Shown piece after piece: positions 54,656-63,857 of a stretch of DNA of 64,000 nt (the stretch's first letter is position 1; every line of letters starts with the position of its first letter). The notes under the pieces are model-generated. The model was not told the DNA's origin and made no database searches. It saw nothing but the letters and a program-made list of their open reading frames with translations. The translations under genes and the position numbers were made by a program. The stretch spans positions 4,897,501 through 4,961,500 of the forward strand of contig NC_020908.1 in NCBI RefSeq assembly GCF_000155735.2. Direction: 5' to 3'. This stretch comes from Octadecabacter arcticus 238. GTDB lineage: Bacteria > Pseudomonadota > Alphaproteobacteria > Rhodobacterales > Rhodobacteraceae.

Positions 54656-56042
54656 GAGTTATTGTCAAATCTGGTGTTTGAGTATTGTTGGTCATGCGGT
54701 GATCTGGTCGGGGTTTGTGGTTTCGATTCCGTCTTTGAACGTGACGCCTGTGATGACTTTTGCGAGGTAGTCAAAGCCGCGTAGCTTCCTCCAATTTTGC
54801 TCAGCACATTGCCCCAGTTTGAACATCATGTGCAGCATGCCATCGCGTGACAGGCAGCCCTTTGAACGCTTGGTACGATGCCGGATCGTCGCGAAGGCCG
54901 ATTCAATTGGATTGCTAGTGCGGATGCTTTGCCAATGCTGCGCCGGGAAGTCGAAGAATGCCATGAGTTCCTCACGATCTTTTTGCAGGCATAGTGTGGC
55001 CTTGGGATATTTGGGTTCGTAGGTTTTGATGAACAGATCGAACGCCTTTTCTGCATCGACTTTGGTCTCGGCCTGCCAGATGTCGTGCAGCGCGGCCTTG
55101 GCTTTTGGCTGAGACAGCTTGGGTAAACAATTGAGCACGTTCATCGTTTTGTGTTGCCAACAGCGTTGATGGCGGGTCTCAGGATAGACTTCGTCCATGG
55201 CCGCCCAAAACCCCATGGCACCGTCCCCGATGGCCAGTTTGGGCGCATTCATGCCTCAGCTTTTGAGGTTAAGCAGAACCTCGCGCCAGCTCTGCGTGGA
55301 CTCGCGCACCCCATCCTCAATTGCCAGAAATCGCTTCTTGCCACGGGCAGTTACCCCAATAATAACAAGGGCACAGAGCTTGTCATCCTCGCCCCGAAGG
55401 CCGCTGTGAACGCCGTCGGCCCAGATATGGACGATGGGCTCGTCATCTAACTCAGCGCCTTTCCAAGCCTCGTATTCATTGGCCCAATCGCGTTTTAAAC
55501 GCGAAACCGTATTAGCCGACAAGCCAACGGCATCTGGGCCCAGAAGAACCTTGAGGGCGGGAGCCATCTCGCCGCTGGAGATCCCTTTGAGGTAAAGCCA
55601 TGGCAAGGCCGCTTCCAGCGTCTTCGTGCGGCGCACATAGGGCGGCACCAGGGCAGACCGGAATGTCACCGGTGTGCCGTCCTTGGACCGAACCTTTGGA
55701 ATGCGCACGCTCACAGGGCCAATGCCCGTTTGAAACGGGCGGGCCGGATGATGTCCATTACGCACGACTGCCGCGTGACCGGCATCGGTGCGTAAGCCGG
55801 TAAATTGCGCCAAATAACTGACAAGCTCAGCCTCAACTGCTGTCGCGATCAATTGTTGTGCTCCCGTTTTCAGCAACTCCGTCAACGCGTCCGTCATCTC
55901 GTCTCGACGCGCAAAATCAACAATGTTAGTAGTTCCCATGGTGGTGTATCTCCTTTGGTTGGGCTGCTGTCTTCCAACAACAATTCAACCAGATACGCCG
56001 CCAACCTTCAAACCACTCAAACACCAGATTCAGTCATAGCTC
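54656..56042 (-). mobile_element. IS256-family element, type I, copy 2
   Basis: 1387 bp with the same ends as copy 1 at 19639-21025. No 9-bp duplication is found (AGTTCCTAT against AGAAATTCA in element orientation), which agrees with a small deletion at the insertion point. Confidence 0.9.
54692..55939 (-). pseudogene. IS256 transposase with a nonsense codon
   Basis: The same 415-codon gene as at 19742. TGA at 55253-55255 replaces the Arg codon in LKS-R-GMNAPKLA. Both halves are otherwise open (MGTTNIVDFARRDEMTDALT upstream, AIGDGAMGFWAAMDEVYPET downstream). The divergence from copy 1 is noticeable, so it is an older copy. Confidence 0.9.
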
Positions 56043-56213
56043 ATAGGAACTCCATATCGCACATAGAAATAAACCGCGTACAGGATTACGCTCTTAGGAT
56101 AATGGGCTCCCTTGAAATCAACCGACATCCGATACACCCTGTTGCTTGCTTGTTTGAGAACCATGTCGCAAAATTAGCCAACAAACGAAAGATCCCAAAA
56201 GTTTGCGACAGAA

Positions 56214-56514
56214 CCTGTCAGAGCAACTGGAAAATTGGTGCCTGATCGCAGATCAGTCACACATGCTCTATCTGAAAAAGTTCGCAAAATCCCTAAGAAA
56301 ACATTGTGTGGGCATATGCAACTACGCGAAACACAAGCTGACAAGCGCCAGGATAGAGGCTGGTAATGTCAGTATAGGAATGATCCGCAAACGAGCCAGG
56401 GGCATCAGGGATACCGAATACTTCAAACTCAAAATTAGACAATCATCCATCCCAGATAATCAATCTATGTTCTATTTGAAATCCTAGAATAACTCTACAA
56501 AGCGGAGAAGAGCC
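56214..56514 (+). pseudogene. ISL3-family transposase, C-terminal fragment
   Basis: Frame ending at 56487: KLTSARIEAGNVSIGMIRKR, then GIRDTEYFKLKIRQSS. This is the typical C-terminus of ISL3-type transposases, with the conserved RIEA...YFKLK block. The end repeat (CTCTACAAAGCGGAGAAGAG) follows. The upstream part is replaced by IS6. Confidence 0.75.
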
Positions 56515-56739
56515 AGCTTCTTTTAGGTCTCGTTGCGCTCGCGGTTGCATGGGCATCGAAAACCGCCACAAAGCTTATTGGAGGCGGGAAAATGAAGCGG
56601 AAAAAACACGGATATTTTGCAAAGTCATTCTTTCGAATTTGCTTCGATCAGCTCCGTAAACTGCTCAGGTCAGACCCAAACGCCGATGTCTCACCGTGGC
56701 TACTAATACCACCCATAATCACAAGAGTCGTGTAGTATG
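56515..56739 (+). mobile_element. IS4-family element, copy 2, right-end fragment
   Basis: 225 bases nearly identical to 45281-45505 (AGCTTCTTTTAGGTCTCG to GTCGTGTAGTATG). It encodes only the last ~70 residues of the IS4 transposase. Confidence 0.88.
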
Positions 56740-56832
56740 GACCACAACAGAAAATTCGTGCGCCCAATGGCCAGGGAGTCTCACATCAAAACTGACAAAA
56801 ACCCGTTATCGGCTGGGGTGCTTGGGAGTTAC
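56740..56832 (-). mobile_element. IS66-family element, copy 3, left-end fragment
   Basis: 93 bases matching the transposase-upstream end of IS66 copies 1 and 2 (GACCACAACAGAAAATTC ... GGGAGTTAC). No coding sequence remains. Confidence 0.85.
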
Positions 56833-56930
56833 AAAAACTATACGAATGGCTGGTTATTTTACGAAAAAAGTGTTTTTTCATAACTCAGTCATATGTAAGG
56901 CTAACTTTATTAGATTAACGGAAGAAATAA

Positions 56931-57545
56931 ATGAAAATTTTGATCGCAGACGACCACGATATGTTAAGGGATATTCTGGTTCAGTTTCTAGAAAATGAAG
57001 GTGGATTTCAAACAGTTGGAGTTCGCACCTTTGATGAGGCTGCCGTGCGGATCAAAGCGGATGATCCTTACGATCTGATTTTACTTGATTATAATATGCA
57101 CGGCATGAACGGGCTCGATGGGCTTAAGGCCGCTATTGCATTTGGCGAGGGGCATCGTGTTGCGTTGATGTCAGGTGAAGCAAACAAACAAATTGCCGAA
57201 GACGCGCTAGAGGCTGGTGCGGCGGGGTTCATTCCGAAGTCCCTTCCTGCGAAGTCACTGATTAACGCCATTAAATTTATGGCGATGGGCGAGCAATACG
57301 CGCCAATTGATTTCATGACAGCCATTAAGGAGACGCTACACAACCCCCTCGTGGACAAGCTGACTGAACGTGAATTGCAAATGCTGAAGGGGCTAACCGA
57401 AGGCAAGTCCAACAAGCAAATTGCACGTGATCTGGAAATTCGGGAACCAACGGTCAAACTGCACATGAAAACTTTATACCGCAAAATGGGCGTGGAGAAC
57501 CGCACACAAGCGGCCATGATCGCTAGTGAAGCCGGCTTGTTTTAG
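56931..57545 (+). CDS. NarL/FixJ-type response regulator, duplicate copy
   Basis: 204 residues, about 25 substitutions away from the regulator at 12693-13307. Receiver D7-D8 and D53 and the LuxR HTH (LTERELQMLKGLTEGKSNKQ, TVKLHMKTLYRK) are kept. The proline after the phosphoacceptor loop is His (LLDYNMHGMNG, H57). No kinase or polysaccharide gene is nearby. The HTH recognition region is nearly unchanged, so it may bind the same sites. GGAAGAAATAA precedes ATG 56931. Confidence 0.88.
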   Translation: MKILIADDHDMLRDILVQFLENEGGFQTVGVRTFDEAAVRIKADDPYDLILLDYNMHGMNGLDGLKAAIAFGEGHRVALMSGEANKQIAEDALEAGAAGFIPKSLPAKSLINAIKFMAMGEQYAPIDFMTAIKETLHNPLVDKLTERELQMLKGLTEGKSNKQIARDLEIREPTVKLHMKTLYRKMGVENRTQAAMIASEAGLF

Positions 57546-57599
57546 AGCCACCTGTCACATCCCGTGAGGTAGTAAGGGTTTTCTTAAACAGTTCTGGTA

Positions 57600-57866
57600 T
57601 AAGTTTGTGCCAGAGCCGTGTTGCATGGATATGGCGAAGTCCGAGATTTTCCTTACCCATAACTCAGGTCATGCAACAGCCTCGTACTTGGCACGGGCCG
57701 AGCCCGTTCATTTTGTTGAGAATGTTTGTCCCAATCCTGGCTTCAGTTTTTTGGTTTGGAAAGTTCCGAGCGTTCAGTTTGGGGCCGATGACCATCTTCC
57801 AGCGGCCTATTTGTGCTTCGCCTCGGCTCCGGTGATTGTAGCCGCTGCTAACTTGCCATGCTAGGC
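57600..57866 (-). pseudogene. IS5-related transposase, C-terminal fragment C
   Basis: The minus-strand frame reads SGYNHRSRGEAQIGRWKMVI, then GPKLNARNFPNQKTEARIG and NILNKMNGLG, a C-terminus of another IS5-like subgroup. A TGTTGCATG/CATGCAACA pair at 57621-57678 may belong to its end. Confidence 0.5.
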
Positions 57867-57891
57867 GCCCCTTGTCTCGAATCTCCGCGAT

Positions 57892-58590
57892 GTGTTTATC
57901 TCGGGGCGTTGGATCACGGGCAGAATCGAGGCTGAGAACGGCCGTGATCGGAGGCGGGATTACAATCTCTATCGCAATCTCACGGGCGGATTCACATCCT
58001 CTTCTCAGTGGTTATATGGGCAATCAAATTGGCAAGCCTCGGACGCTTTTGAGCGAAGCGCGCCGTCAATCACTGTGCCGCAGGAACAAACCTTCGAGCT
58101 ACGAAGTGGTTCGGAACCTTTGGATCAATTATTGGATCTGATTGCGTCAGTGGAGGCGGGTCCATCTGGTTATGATGCGATCCATATGTCGGCGACGCGT
58201 CTGCCCTCTGCTCCGCCAACGCAGCTCACCTTGCGACAGATTTATGAGTGGATTGATCAGACGCCCGGACAGCATCACGCCATCGGTCGCTATCAGTTCA
58301 TCCCGAGCACGCTGGCGCGTTTGGTGGAGGCCGAAGGTATATCATTGGATCAGGAATTCACGCCACAGGTTCAGCGCCAGCTAGCGGCCCATCTTGTGTT
58401 TGAAGCTGACTACCAAGAGTTCCTAAATGGTCGCACCGATGCTGACACATTCATGGATAACCTTGCTCGGATCTGGGCTGGTCTTCCGCTGCGCAATGGC
58501 AACTCTGCTTACCACAATTATGCTGGCAATCGCGCAACCATCACCCGAGCAACCTTCAGTGGGGTCGTAGAGGCGACATACGGGCCGTAG
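57892..58590 (+). pseudogene. Lysozyme-like (muramidase) protein, N-terminus uncertain
   Basis: About 232 codons from GTG 57892. The C-terminal 160 residues (LDQLLDLIASVEAGPSGYDA, PGQHHAIGRYQFIPSTLARL, and DNLARIWAGLPLRNGNSAYH with NYAGN) have the pattern of lysozyme-fold glycosidases (E in VEAG, then GRYQF). The reading frame is open upstream of the GTG into the IS5 fragment, so the true start is probably lost. The N-terminal part (VFISGRWITGRIEAENGRDR) is of unknown type. Origin from a prophage or tail-like structure is possible. Confidence 0.6.
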
Positions 58591-58826
58591 AGCGCGATGT
58601 TGAAATTTTTGAAGGGTACGTCGTCGAGCAGTACAAAACGCTCTCAGAGTGAGTGGATTGATGTTCAAGCCAAGAAGCGGGCCTCGACCCCTGTCGTTGT
58701 GCCCTAATTAGTCAGATTCTACGGCTTGAGGGGCGCGGGGCATTTTGGGCGTTTATGGCACCCTTAATTGTAAACAACTCGCTGGTCTTATTCACAGGCA
58801 CTCAAGCCGAACTTGGCCTTTTTTAC

Positions 58827-59385
58827 TTTCCACAAACGGGATTAAAGCCACCGGCTTCCAGCCGGTCCGCTTTAGCGTAATGTACTATAATCTTCCCTCT
58901 CATTTTTAAGACCCCGCGAAGCGGTAAGGGTCTTAAAAATGAGAGGGAAGATTATGATCTATTCCACAGGAAGCCATACCAAGTTTTATCACCGATTTCA
59001 CTCCGTCTGGACAACAAAATACCGATACAAAGTTATGCGCGGTGAGATGCGTGAGCGTATCCGTGAAATCATTATCCAAACATGCCAAGAACTTGGCGTG
59101 CATATTGAGAAGGGCGTATTGTCGACCGATCACGTCCACATGTTCATATCGGTCCCGCCTCAGATAGCATTGTCAAAGGTGATGATGCGGATCAAGGGAC
59201 GCTCGTCTTATAAGATACAGCGCGAGTTTCCCGAACTGCGCAAACGGTACTGGGGCCAGCGGTTTTGGGCTCGCGGATTTTTCTCAACAACCAGCGGCAA
59301 TGTCACTGACGCTGTCATACTTCAGTATCTTGAATTACATTCAAAAAGGGAACCTACCGGCGTCAGCCGGTAGTCGTTCAGTTTT
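58827..59385 (+). mobile_element. IS200/IS605-type element, copy 2 (complete)
   Basis: It follows TTTAC (58822-58826). The left hairpin CCGGCTTCCAGCCGG, the 28-bp regulatory stem (58887-58955) and a right hairpin CTACCGGC-GTCA-GCCGGTAG (59354-59373) are all present. The exact right boundary is uncertain by about ten bases. Confidence 0.85.
58954..59373 (+). CDS. tnpA: IS200 transposase TnpA
   Basis: 139 residues from ATG 58954, the ATG that overlaps the end of the sequestering stem. The HVH motif (STDHVHMFISVPP) and C-terminal Tyr (ILQYLELH) are present. The stop lies in the right-end hairpin. Y1 transposases of this type excise and insert single-stranded DNA during replication. Intact. Confidence 0.9.
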   Translation: MIYSTGSHTKFYHRFHSVWTTKYRYKVMRGEMRERIREIIIQTCQELGVHIEKGVLSTDHVHMFISVPPQIALSKVMMRIKGRSSYKIQREFPELRKRYWGQRFWARGFFSTTSGNVTDAVILQYLELHSKREPTGVSR

Positions 59386-59560
59386 ACGACAGCTAGTTAG
59401 CTAAGCAAATCCAATGGGCCCTAGGCTCCCAGTCCCAAGCTATCCAAAAAATCAGTCCGTATGGCCATTAAGGGCACAGTACGGTAAATAAGGGTACAAT
59501 TTAGCTTTGAAAACGAACGATAATTTTCTCTTGAATCTGGTTAATTAGGGCACCACGACA

Positions 59561-59753
59561 TCCGGGCTAGCAATCTGACGGGCCAACAGGTCAATTGAAA
59601 GGGTCACAACTCGGCGGTGATATGAACTAACTGCCACCGGATGCTTTGCGAGCACCGCCGGATAGTGACACAGACTCGGTAGCTAAGCGGTGGGAAATCA
59701 TCCGCAAACCAGACCGTCTCAAAACACCTGAGCTCCAATGTGTGGTCATAGGT
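59561..59753. other. Non-coding stretch before the AbiE toxin end
   Basis: 193 bases with no gene or hairpin of note. It may hold the terminator of the toxin gene, but no stem with a T-run was found. Confidence 0.4.
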
Positions 59754-60129
59754 TCATGATTGGTTCAGCTGGTCCTCTAAGGCGTCAATCGAAGCAAGAA
59801 TATTGTCGAAAGACGGAGCTTCACCGAAGATCATAGCTTCTGTATTTTTGTAGTCGCCGATCAATCGTGCTGCCATGTTCTCGGACGGTGCGAGTGTGAA
59901 AGTTCCAGGCTTTGCAGTGTCGAGATTAAAATCAGGACGGTTAAAGAATGTCTTCGCGTGGGCCACACAATCATTGCCAAGTTCAAGGTCAACCATAGCA
60001 GCCTTGCCCGTCTCGGTCTCCAACATGCAATGCAGATCGTAATAGTGGCGCAGAAACCCCTCCGTGCCAATAAGCGTGAGACAATTGACTGGCTAAAGTT
60101 TACACTTGAGGGCGTAGGAGAACGAACCC

Positions 60130-60612
60130 ATGGTTATGCCTTCACAATCACCACTTTCGCCAGATGCTGGATCTGGAGCCGTTTTGGCCCCGACGTCGCC
60201 TCCCCGCGTTGTTAATGCGCCGTTGGCTCCCACAGCGGAACTGACGAGCATCCCGAAGCGACGCAACTTCACAGCCAAATACAAACTGCGCATTCTGGAT
60301 GAGACGGACCAAGTGGCAGACACTGGCGGGGTTTCCGCCATTCTACGGCGGGAGGGGCTTTATTCCTCTGCACTGACCGATTGGCGCCGTGCGCGGGCGG
60401 CCGGCACATTGGGTGCATTGCAGCCAATGCGCCGTGGCCCACAAAAGGCACCTGCCAATCCATTGCAAGCTGAGCTGGCCAAGGCCAACCGTGAGGTGAC
60501 AGCCTTGCGGCGCCGTCTGGATCAGGCGGAAGCCATCATTGCCATCCAAAAAAAAGTGGTGGGACTTCTGGACGAGATGGAGCAGACGCAAGAGCGCAGC
60601 GGCAAATCATGA
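60130..60612 (+). CDS. IS3-element orfA, copy F
   Basis: An intact 160-residue DNA-binding part. One substitution (KKVAG to KKVVG) separates it from the other copies. Confidence 0.9.
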   Translation: MVMPSQSPLSPDAGSGAVLAPTSPPRVVNAPLAPTAELTSIPKRRNFTAKYKLRILDETDQVADTGGVSAILRREGLYSSALTDWRRARAAGTLGALQPMRRGPQKAPANPLQAELAKANREVTALRRRLDQAEAIIAIQKKVVGLLDEMEQTQERSGKS

Positions 60613-61622
60613 TGGCCGTCGCGATTGCATTGCCCACCGGCAGCGGCTTGACCTCGGCTGTCTGCGCCGCGCTATCATTATCGCGCGCGAGCGTTCTTCG
60701 ACAGCGTGCGGCGCTGACGGCACCACCACGCACACGCCCACCGCGCGCAGCGTCTTCGCGGGCTCTGCCGGAAAGGGAAAGAGACCAGGTATTGCACCAC
60801 CTGCGCGAACCCCGCTTTGCGGATCAGACGCCCACAGAGGTCTTTGCCACCTTGCTGGATGAAGGCACCTATCTGTGTTCAATCCGCACGATGTATCGGA
60901 TATTGGCCGCGCAGGGCGAAGTTGGCGAACGCCGCCGACAGAGCACACATCCCGTCTATCAAAAGCCTGAACTTCTAGCTGAAGCCCCCAATCAGGTCTG
61001 GTCTTGGGACATCACCAAGCTGAGGGGCCCGGTGAAATGGTCCTACTTCTATCTCTATGTCATCCTCGACATCTTCAGCCGCCGCGTTGTTGGCTGGCGC
61101 GTCGAGCACGCGGAGAGCGCCAGCCAGTTCAAAGAGCTGTTCATCGACGCGATGGAAAAACACGAGGTTCCACGCGATCAGCTGACATTGCATGCAGATC
61201 GCGGTGGGCCCATGAAGGCAAAGACGACAGCCCTGATGCTGGTTGATCTTGGTGTGCTCAAGTTCCACAGTCGGCCCCACACCTCAAACGACAACCCGTT
61301 CTCCGAAGCCCACTTCAAAACACTGAAATATCAGCCAGAGTTCCCCAAGAACTTTGAAACCATCGAGCAGGCTCGCGCATTCTGCCGCAGGTTCTTTGCA
61401 TGGTATAACCAAGACCATCATCACGCCGGGATTGGTCTGATGACGCCCGACCAAATCCATTTTGGGCAGGCCCAAGAAATCTACACCGCGCGACAAGCAA
61501 CACTAGACGCGGCATTCCTCGCCACGCCCGAACGCTTCGTACACAAACCACCAAAACCGCCTCAAATCCCGACCGCCGTCTGGATCAACCCACCAAAACC
61601 AACCGAAGAAACCCAAGCCTAA
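60609..61622 (+). CDS. IS3-element orfB, copy F
   Basis: An intact 337-residue transposase. Small changes are present (RQRTH to RQSTH, LKSHS to LKFHS). The DDE residues are kept, so this copy may be active. Confidence 0.92.
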   Translation: MMAVAIALPTGSGLTSAVCAALSLSRASVLRQRAALTAPPRTRPPRAASSRALPERERDQVLHHLREPRFADQTPTEVFATLLDEGTYLCSIRTMYRILAAQGEVGERRRQSTHPVYQKPELLAEAPNQVWSWDITKLRGPVKWSYFYLYVILDIFSRRVVGWRVEHAESASQFKELFIDAMEKHEVPRDQLTLHADRGGPMKAKTTALMLVDLGVLKFHSRPHTSNDNPFSEAHFKTLKYQPEFPKNFETIEQARAFCRRFFAWYNQDHHHAGIGLMTPDQIHFGQAQEIYTARQATLDAAFLATPERFVHKPPKPPQIPTAVWINPPKPTEETQA

Positions 61623-62397
61623 AGTCCAAAAGCCACTGTCTCAAAGTCGTTGACACGTTCCGTGCGCTGTCCGTCCTGCTTTAACTCGCCACGTGTATCG
61701 AACCAATTCCGCAGCCCGTGCAAGATGACAACCTTGTCCCAAAACGTGCGCTCAGCATCGATTGCTCGAACGTCTGGGACATCCAAATCGATGCCGTCCA
61801 AATCATCCGAGATGTAGGGTCGGATCAACTGCGGGCTGTTGGGATCAAGGGCTGATTTCGCACCAGATTCAATTTTGACTGCTGCTTGAACATATCCGAT
61901 GTCGGACTCATCCACCCGCGGGTACCAGACGAGAAGCGTCTGTCGCGTGCCATCATCAGGATCAATTTCGATCCTACCTTTGCCTTTGGTGTCTTCGGCA
62001 ATGATCTGAGTAAGTGCCTCGAGAAGTGGGCCGGTGATGTAAGCTTGGCAGTCGTTCTGGATCGCCTCGATCGCTGCTTTGCGCTTTTTGCCAGAGAGTG
62101 CTGCCAACGCTTCTGGCGTCGCCGCATGACCAAGGTCGTCATGAAACACGGTCACGTCGATGTCTTCAGAAAACCTATCAATCAGACCGTATGCTTTTGA
62201 CAGGGACGTACCGCCTTTGAATGAAAGTCTGGGGCCACCGGCGGGGAGGCGATGATAGAGCGCATTGAGAGTCCAGCACACCCAGAAGTCTTTCTCGATA
62301 TTGATCAGCGGAGCGCCAAGCCGGTTTGCCGTTGAAAGAAAAAGATCAGATCGATCCGCGATGCTGGCCGAAATAATCGTCCGGAAGCCCTCTGTGC

Positions 62398-63063
62398 TCA
62401 TCCCTGATCTCCCTCAGCCGTCTCAAACAGTGGCTGGCGCAAAATGTCCTGCATCCAGATTGGCATGGCCGACAGACCTGCCTTCAAATCACTTGCGAGG
62501 CGCGGACCCGTTTTCTTATCGGCAAGCATGCGTCGCACAGTTTTGCGAACCGCGTCACTTTCGACGTCATTCGACATAACATCATGGAGCCAGTGCAAAG
62601 CCTGAACCAGATACATGCCAGGTCGCCCGGCCCAGTAAAGCCGGCTTGGGGCCGCATGTTTGAAAACAATTTTTTGATTGCCCAAGGTGACGGGTTTTAG
62701 CCGTGCATCGACCAGCACTTCGATTTTGGCCGGCACCGCGTTGGTGAGACCAAGCGTGTTTGCAGCAGTCATCCCATCGATCAACCAGCGGACTTGGTCA
62801 CGGCGGGCAATCGCGTCGATGACGGACCTATAGTCTGGTACGGTAGATTTGCCTGTAAGCGCGTTTTGGACCGGTTTGTCGTAAAACCCTCGCTCAATGC
62901 GCCGCAGTTGACCGGACGTGACCATGCGTTGCAGCGCTTTGTCGATGGCATCGCGACCGCCGATGTCGGCAAAATCGGCCGGGGTCCACACCTGGCGCGG
63001 CGCATCATTTATGCGCGCGCGGAGGCGATCTGGCAATGTTTTGGTTTGAGCAGCATCTGTCAT
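62398..63063 (-). CDS. abiEi: AbiEi-type antitoxin / transcriptional repressor
   Basis: 221 residues. The N-terminal winged-helix domain (TPADFADIGGRDAIDKALQR, then MVTSGQLRRIERGFYDKP) binds DNA. The rest (DGMTAANTLGLTNAVPAKIE, IVFKHAAPSRLYWAGRPGMY) is the antitoxin C-terminal domain. In AbiE systems this protein represses its own promoter and neutralises the toxin without direct contact. ATG 63063 lies within an inverted repeat. The gene is intact although its toxin is broken. Confidence 0.85.
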   Translation of the reverse strand: MTDAAQTKTLPDRLRARINDAPRQVWTPADFADIGGRDAIDKALQRMVTSGQLRRIERGFYDKPVQNALTGKSTVPDYRSVIDAIARRDQVRWLIDGMTAANTLGLTNAVPAKIEVLVDARLKPVTLGNQKIVFKHAAPSRLYWAGRPGMYLVQALHWLHDVMSNDVESDAVRKTVRRMLADKKTGPRLASDLKAGLSAMPIWMQDILRQPLFETAEGDQG

Positions 63064-63127
63064 GTCCGAAATATACCACAAGTTTCGGACAAATGCGAGT
63101 CCGAAGAACACTACATATTTCGGACAT
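63061..63127 (-). promoter_or_regulatory. Probable AbiEi operator with four TTCGGAC half-sites
   Basis: CATGTCCGAAATAT (63061-63074) and ATATTTCGGACATG (63114-63127) are perfect 14-bp inverted repeats. Between them are TTTCGGAC (63082-63089) and GTCCGAAG (63099-63106) in alternating orientation. The first repeat covers the abiEi start codon. AbiEi proteins are known to bind inverted repeats in their own promoter, which fits. Confidence 0.72.
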
Positions 63128-63246
63128 GAATACTAAACCAGACAATCTCGGCACCGCATCCAGAAAACGCGCCAAGCACATTCTTTAGTTTTCCCAGAAA
63201 TTCAGCGCTCATGACGCTGAAAATGACCATTTACTGAAGAGAAAGC

Positions 63247-63272
63247 AGCCAGACCGCCGAAGCGGTCTGGCT
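63247..63272 (-). terminator. Rho-independent terminator of the DUF736 gene
   Basis: AGCCAGACCGC and GCGGTCTGGCT form an 11-bp perfect stem with a CGAA loop (TTCG on the minus strand), followed on the minus strand by a T-rich run (GCTTTCTCTT). It lies seven bases after the DUF736 stop. Confidence 0.8.
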
Positions 63273-63278
63273 TGTTAA

Positions 63279-63581
63279 TTAAGCGGCGTCTTTCGGACCC
63301 CAAGGAATGATGGCCTGCAGGGTCATGTCGTCCTGGCTTGCAGCTTTGCCGAGATTGGCGTTGAAGGCGTGATCGCGGACCGTCAGGGTGAAGTAATCAG
63401 AGCCTGTGTCTTTGTTCTGTTTCTTCCAGATGCCACCACATTCGACCAGCTTGCCGCGAGGGGAGCGGCCAAGGACACGATGCATAGGTGCCATGGGGTT
63501 GCTGCTGGCAACAGGTTCGACCGTGATGTCGAGGTCGAAGGTCAGGGTTGAAATTGAGCCGATGCTTTTTGCAGTTTCGAT
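63279..63581 (-). CDS. DUF736 protein with unusual start
   Basis: 100 codons ending IIPWGPKDAA. DUF736 proteins are small and are common on conjugative plasmids and genomic islands of alphaproteobacteria; function unknown. The body (STLTFDLDITVEPVASSNPM, HRVLGRSPRGKLVECGGIWK, YFTLTVRDHAFNANLGKAAS) is complete. There is no ATG at the expected place: AAGGA is followed nine bases later by ATC (63581-63579). Either ATC is used, or the start codon is mutated, or translation begins at the internal ATG 63494 (71 residues). Confidence 0.68.
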   Translation of the reverse strand: METAKSIGSISTLTFDLDITVEPVASSNPMAPMHRVLGRSPRGKLVECGGIWKKQNKDTGSDYFTLTVRDHAFNANLGKAASQDDMTLQAIIPWGPKDAA

Positions 63582-63593
63582 ATCTTGGGTTCC

Positions 63594-63622
63594 TTAGCAT
63601 AAAGGTACGAAACCCGACATAG
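63594..63622 (-). repeat. 29-bp motif, second copy
   Basis: CTATGTCGGGTTTCGTACC plus TTTATGCTAA on the minus strand, 27 of 29 bases as at 38713-38741. It ends about a dozen bases before the DUF736 start position. Confidence 0.5.
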
Positions 63623-63690
63623 CGTTTGCGGTATGACATTGGATTGACTGGGTTTTTCTTGTTTTTACATCCCCCATTTTTGCACTGATT

Positions 63691-63838
63691 TTATGCTGCC
63701 TTTTTCGGGGGCAGTATTCTGAGGGTATCTTTGAGCTTTTCTTCAGAGAAATCATATTCCCCGAGCATGTTAACCCGCATTCCCCAAGTAACTCGACGTT
63801 TTCGCGCCTCTGATTGCCAGTAATGTGTTTTATTTCAG
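63691..63838 (-). pseudogene. C-terminal remnant of an unknown protein
   Basis: The minus-strand frame HYWQSEARKRRVTWGMRVNM, then LGEYDFSEEKLKDTLRILPP and KKAA, stops at 63691. It looks like a genuine protein end (charged, helical). The upstream part is lost at the IS1380-like end near 63845. Family not recognised. Confidence 0.4.
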
Positions 63839-63857
63839 CATGTTAATTGGGCCGGAG

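Larger units (their letters stand above)
54065..56128 (-). pseudogene. IS6 transposase, interrupted and frameshifted
   Basis: From ATG 56128, MSVDFKGAHYPKSVILYAVY, then FYVRYGVP before IS256. After it come KFMEERGAEVDHATLNRWVV and MDETYIKVKGKWTYYYRAVD. One extra base near 54446 then shifts the frame, and the rest (MLSERRDKAAARRFF ... QFAELAA) ends at 54065. About 12-18 bases (YRDLEE region) are missing at the IS256 junction. Confidence 0.88.
54012..56213 (-). mobile_element. IS6-family element, copy 3, split by IS256
   Basis: GGTTCTGTCGCAAGTTTTG at 54012 and the complement of GGTTCTGTCGCAAACTTTT ending at 56213 are its terminal repeats. IS256 type I copy 2 lies inside at 54656-56042. Flanking octamers do not match. 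Without the insert it would be about 815 bp. Confidence 0.88.
58692..59560. repeat. Box element, copy 2, split by IS200
   Basis: Outer ends TGTCGTTGTGCCCTAATTA and the complementary TAATTAGGGCACCACGACA. Further boxes lie at 58756-58770, 59465-59478 and 59486-59498. TTATTCACA at 58788-58796 fits the DnaA-box consensus. The layout matches copy 1 (35277-36850) but without ISAs1. Without IS200 it would be about 0.3 kb. Confidence 0.6.
60058..61662 (+). mobile_element. IS3-family element, copy F (complete)
   Basis: 1605 bp with both ends. Flanking triplets AAC and TGC differ. It is inserted in the AbiEii gene in opposite orientation to it. Confidence 0.93.
59754..62401 (-). pseudogene. abiEii: AbiEii-type nucleotidyltransferase toxin, split by IS3 copy F
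   Basis: The N-terminal 246 codons (62401-61663) have the nucleotidyltransferase pattern RLSFKGGTSLSKAYGLIDRF with SEDIDV, then AERTFWDKVVILHGLRNWFD. The C-terminal 100 codons (60057-59754) continue with LRHYYDLHCMLETETGK and FTLAPSENMAARLIGDYKN. Together they make a normal-length toxin of the type IV AbiE system. The frame does not rejoin exactly across the IS3 element and no matching triplets flank it, so a few bases were also lost. ATG overlaps the antitoxin stop. Confidence 0.85.

Noticed and set aside
57621..57678. TGTTGCATG/CATGCAACA pair as a riboswitch or operator
   Set aside because: It lies in an IS5-like C-terminal fragment and most likely belongs to that element's end.
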